A DNA stretch of 31,802 nucleotides from DRGT01 sp022567895. GTDB lineage: Archaea; Thermoproteota; Nitrososphaeria; Nitrososphaerales; Nitrosopumilaceae. The notes under the pieces were generated by a model. That model searched no databases, had not been told where the DNA came from, and saw only the letters and a program-made list of their open reading frames with translations. Positions within the stretch are counted from its first letter, which is position 1. Each line of letters opens with the position of its first letter. Positions 30,147 to 31,802 of the stretch are shown in pieces. The stretch lies in contig JADFGC010000007.1 in the NCBI GenBank assembly GCA_022567895.1, positions 1 through 31,802 of the forward strand, in the 5' to 3' direction. Position numbers and translations under genes: made by a program.

Positions 30147-30798
30147 ATTCTAAAGCCCACTGAGAAGAGTACTTTAAAAGATTATTTCGCTCAGCGTATT
30201 TGTAATCACAAACTTCAACGTACTTTGTTTTATTTTCCCATAATTCTTCAAAATCTTTGATCTTTGTTTCTACTCTTGATTTGTCATTCCATGAGGTAAA
30301 AACATCAACTGATTCAAAATTCCTATTTTGAGTATTGAATGTTTCACTTGATGTTCCCGTAAAAGCAACTGCATCATCATTTTCATCAAGAAAAATTCCA
30401 ATTTTTTCAGAAAAAGATCCTACAATTTCTTCAGAGTTTGGAATTGCTATTTTAATTTCGAGTTTGTGATTTTTCACAATGTCTTTTAGCATTCTAACTT
30501 TACTATCACGAATAAAACCACCATTGAATCTAACATCATCTCCATTAGCCATTAATTTACTAAGTAAATCTAGGTCAGATGCTCTAAATCTATGACCTGT
30601 GACTATTCTCATTCTGGCTTGGTTTTTTGAAAAATTCTCAAAACCAAGTGCAAGGGTACTGAGGCTTTTTACAGAAATATTTTCAATGCATCTATCATAT
30701 TCAATACAATTACTCAAACAAGGAACAAAAAATTCTGAAACAATGTCGTCTCTATCTGACCTATATTCTTCTTTTAGATTAAGTTCCCGAAGGCCCAA
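30139..30798 (-). CDS. stand-alone PLD-like domain protein (substituted catalytic His)
   Basis: A 219-residue protein resembling the N-terminal phospholipase-D-like nuclease domain found before SNF2/DEAD helicases. LKEEYRSDRDDIVSEFFVPCLSNCIEYDRCIENISVKSLSTLA opens it, and RMRIVTGHRF and EKIGIFLDENDDAVAFTGTSSETFNTQNRNFESVDVFTSW complete the fold. The catalytic H-x-K is here Ser130-Glu-Lys132 (FSEKIGIF), so the usual nucleophilic His is lost. No helicase follows. The start is TTG with a minus-strand CTTTAAATA box 27 bases upstream. It may bind DNA without cutting it, or be a relic of a defence/repair gene. Confidence 0.75.
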   Translation of the reverse strand: MGLRELNLKEEYRSDRDDIVSEFFVPCLSNCIEYDRCIENISVKSLSTLALGFENFSKNQARMRIVTGHRFRASDLDLLSKLMANGDDVRFNGGFIRDSKVRMLKDIVKNHKLEIKIAIPNSEEIVGSFSEKIGIFLDENDDAVAFTGTSSETFNTQNRNFESVDVFTSWNDKSRVETKIKDFEELWENKTKYVEVCDYKYAERNNLLKYSSQWALEFT

Positions 30799-30820
30799 TA
30801 TTTCTCAATATTGATTTTCT

Positions 30821-30829
30821 TATTTAAAG
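30821..30829 (-). promoter_or_regulatory. TATA box of the PLD-like gene
   Basis: CTTTAAATA on the minus strand is centred 27 bases before the TTG at 30798, which supports that start. Confidence 0.5.
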
Positions 30830-30871
30830 AAACAATTTTCAATTTTTGTCAGTATCAATTATTCGTATTTC

Positions 30872-30880
30872 ATATATAAT
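30872..30880 (+). promoter_or_regulatory. TATA box deciding the SIMPL-gene start
   Basis: ATATATAAT is centred about 24 bases before the ATG at 30900. It would lie inside the coding region if the upstream in-frame start at 30846 were used. Confidence 0.55.
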
Positions 30881-30899
30881 CAGAAAAAATCTTCAATTC

Positions 30900-31673
30900 A
30901 TGAACAAAGTAGTAAGCTTGGCAGCAATTACAGGAATTGTTCTAGTTCTTGCGTTTGCTGTAAATCTTACACATGCAGATAATCAAGCAACCGCCGAAAC
31001 AACACCTTTTCCATCAAGAGAGAAGGTTATCTCCGTAACTGGAACAGCAACTGCTTCTGTTGAACCTGACTTGCTTATCATAACGTTTGGTGTTGAAACA
31101 CAAGAAAAAACAGCTAAACAGGCTTTAGAAAAAAATTCACAACTAATGAATTCTGTTGTATCAGCTATTCAAGGCGTTGGAATTTCTGAGGACGAATTAA
31201 GCACATCTAGATTCAACATACTTCCAGTCTATGATAGTTATCGTGATGAATCAGGAAGATATACGCAGGAGTTAATTGGATACAGAGTTACAAATTCAAT
31301 TTCTGTTGAAACAACTAACTTAGATTTAGCTGCTGACATTATTGATTCAGCAGTTGGAGTTGGTGCAAACAGAATAGATTCTGTATACTTTACTCTTTCT
31401 CCAGAAAAACAACTTCAGGTAAAAGATGAATTGATTGGTAAAGCAGTCTTAAATGCAAAATCAAAAGCAGAAAATGCTTTGGCTCCACTTAATCATAAAA
31501 TAATTGGAGTAAAGGCAGTAACATTGTCTGAATTTGGAATGCCACCTCCAATACCAATATTCCGCGCAGATTTTGCTATAGCTGAAGCAGCCTTAGCACC
31601 AACACCAGTATTTTCATCTGAACAGGAAATTAGAACAACTGCAAGTGTAATATTCCTAATTGGAAGCAACTAA
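30900..31673 (+). CDS. secreted SIMPL-domain (DUF541) protein
   Basis: A 257-residue exported protein. The N-terminus MNKVVSLAAITGIVLVLAFAVNLTHADNQ is a signal peptide or membrane anchor with a likely cleavage near THA/DN. The rest is a SIMPL domain: VISVTGTATASVEPDLLIITFGVETQEKTAKQAL, then ISEDELSTSRFNILPVYD, GYRVTNSISVETTNLD and SKAENALAPLNHKIIGVKAVTLSE. These proteins occur in cell envelopes; their biochemical role is unsettled. An in-frame upstream start at 30846 is rejected because of the TATA box at 30872. It is not part of an obvious operon. Confidence 0.9.
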   Translation: MNKVVSLAAITGIVLVLAFAVNLTHADNQATAETTPFPSREKVISVTGTATASVEPDLLIITFGVETQEKTAKQALEKNSQLMNSVVSAIQGVGISEDELSTSRFNILPVYDSYRDESGRYTQELIGYRVTNSISVETTNLDLAADIIDSAVGVGANRIDSVYFTLSPEKQLQVKDELIGKAVLNAKSKAENALAPLNHKIIGVKAVTLSEFGMPPPIPIFRADFAIAEAALAPTPVFSSEQEIRTTASVIFLIGSN

Positions 31674-31675
31674 CT

Positions 31676-31690
31676 TCTTTTTTTATTTTT
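31676..31690 (+). terminator. poly-T terminator after the SIMPL gene
   Basis: Directly after the TAA come T7, A, T5 within TTCTTTTTTTATTTTT. T-rich tracts without a hairpin are typical intrinsic archaeal terminators. It also keeps transcription from running into the opposing tRNA-Glu. Confidence 0.5.
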
Positions 31691-31705
31691 GAATTCAAAA
31701 TTAGG

Positions 31706-31781
31706 TGCTCCCGTCGGGATTTGAACCCGAGATCACTGCCTTGAGAGGGCAGTATGCTTAGCCGAACTACACCACAGGAGC
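31706..31781 (-). tRNA. tRNA-Glu (CTC)
   Basis: Minus-strand cloverleaf. Acceptor GCTCCTG pairs with CGGGAGC, with one G-U. D stem GTGT pairs with GCAT. Anticodon stem is CTGCC/GGCAG with loop CTCTCAA (anticodon CTC, reading GAG). T arm is TCGGG TTCAAAT CCCGA. The discriminator A is followed by CCT, so CCA is not encoded, unlike the tRNA-Gly at 28515. No intron. The promoter lies beyond the window edge. Confidence 0.95.
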
Positions 31782-31802
31782 TCGGTAAAAACCATCACAA
31801 AT

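Noticed and set aside
1..31802. CRISPR array, insertion sequence, integrase, prophage or toxin-antitoxin pair
   Set aside because: No spaced direct repeats, transposase, integrase or phage-structural proteins were seen. The only tRNA genes are not flanked by repeats suggesting an integrated element.

Overview
The window looks like chromosomal sequence from an AT-rich group I.1a ammonia-oxidising thaumarchaeon (Nitrosopumilus/Nitrosarchaeum-like). The evidence is an archaeal information-processing gene set (exosome Rrp4/Rrp41/Rrp42, SBDS, Pcc1, prefoldin beta, Nob1, RpoD, L18e, L13, S9, L10e, L37Ae, a tRNA-splicing endonuclease subunit), an F420 ligase (CofE), 2-oxoacid:ferredoxin oxidoreductase, and many small lineage-restricted proteins. 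Most genes have a TATA-like element centred about 24-31 bases before the start codon, which implies leaderless mRNAs. TTG and GTG starts are frequent. The species assignment is inference from gene content only.

Layout. 1-1650: end of an unidentified gene, a possible heme-binding-fold protein, a D-2-hydroxyacid dehydrogenase and a tiny Cys-rich protein. 1700-4565: korA-korB. 4631-6466: small hypothetical proteins, including a second tiny Cys-rich protein related to the first. 6535-7314: cofE. 7388-11150: two consecutive large/small dehydratase pairs of the aconitase superfamily, one archaeal-type and one bacterial-type LeuCD. 11128-13791 (minus): rpoD-rpl18e-rpl13-rps9-nucleotidyltransferase. 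13898-14869: a repeat-containing membrane protein interrupted by a 98-base N gap. 14929-18714: the exosome superoperon (SBDS-rrp4-rrp41-rrp42-rpl37ae-pcc1-prefoldin beta). 18756-20737: XPF-type nuclease, then nob1 and NAD kinase on the other strand. 20827-22985: rhodanese, a small protein, and a ferredoxin-domain fusion. 23038-26399: a membrane family-2 glycosyltransferase convergent with a long coiled-coil protein. 26453-28496: a 35-aa zinc-finger-like ORF, a Kef-type antiporter and a companion protein. 28515-31802: tRNA-Gly(GCC), a small protein, rpl10e, endA-like, a PLD-like protein, a secreted SIMPL-domain protein and tRNA-Glu(CTC).

How it fits together. Central metabolism is represented by ferredoxin-linked 2-oxoacid oxidation and by leucine and probably lysine-type hydro-lyase steps. 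RNA processing and ribosome assembly form two dense operons, with stop/start overlaps such as TAATG and ATGA. Five convergent gene pairs overlap at their 3' ends and a sixth is separated by one base, so the genome is very compact.

The region is mostly housekeeping, and I do not see a clear new multi-gene defence or mobile system. The best leads are the paralogous tiny GPED/Cys-rich proteins, the 58-residue repeat membrane protein, a stand-alone PLD-like protein with a substituted catalytic His, an EndA-like subunit lacking the expected His, a ferredoxin fused to a lineage-specific domain, and two promoter-proximal palindromes.
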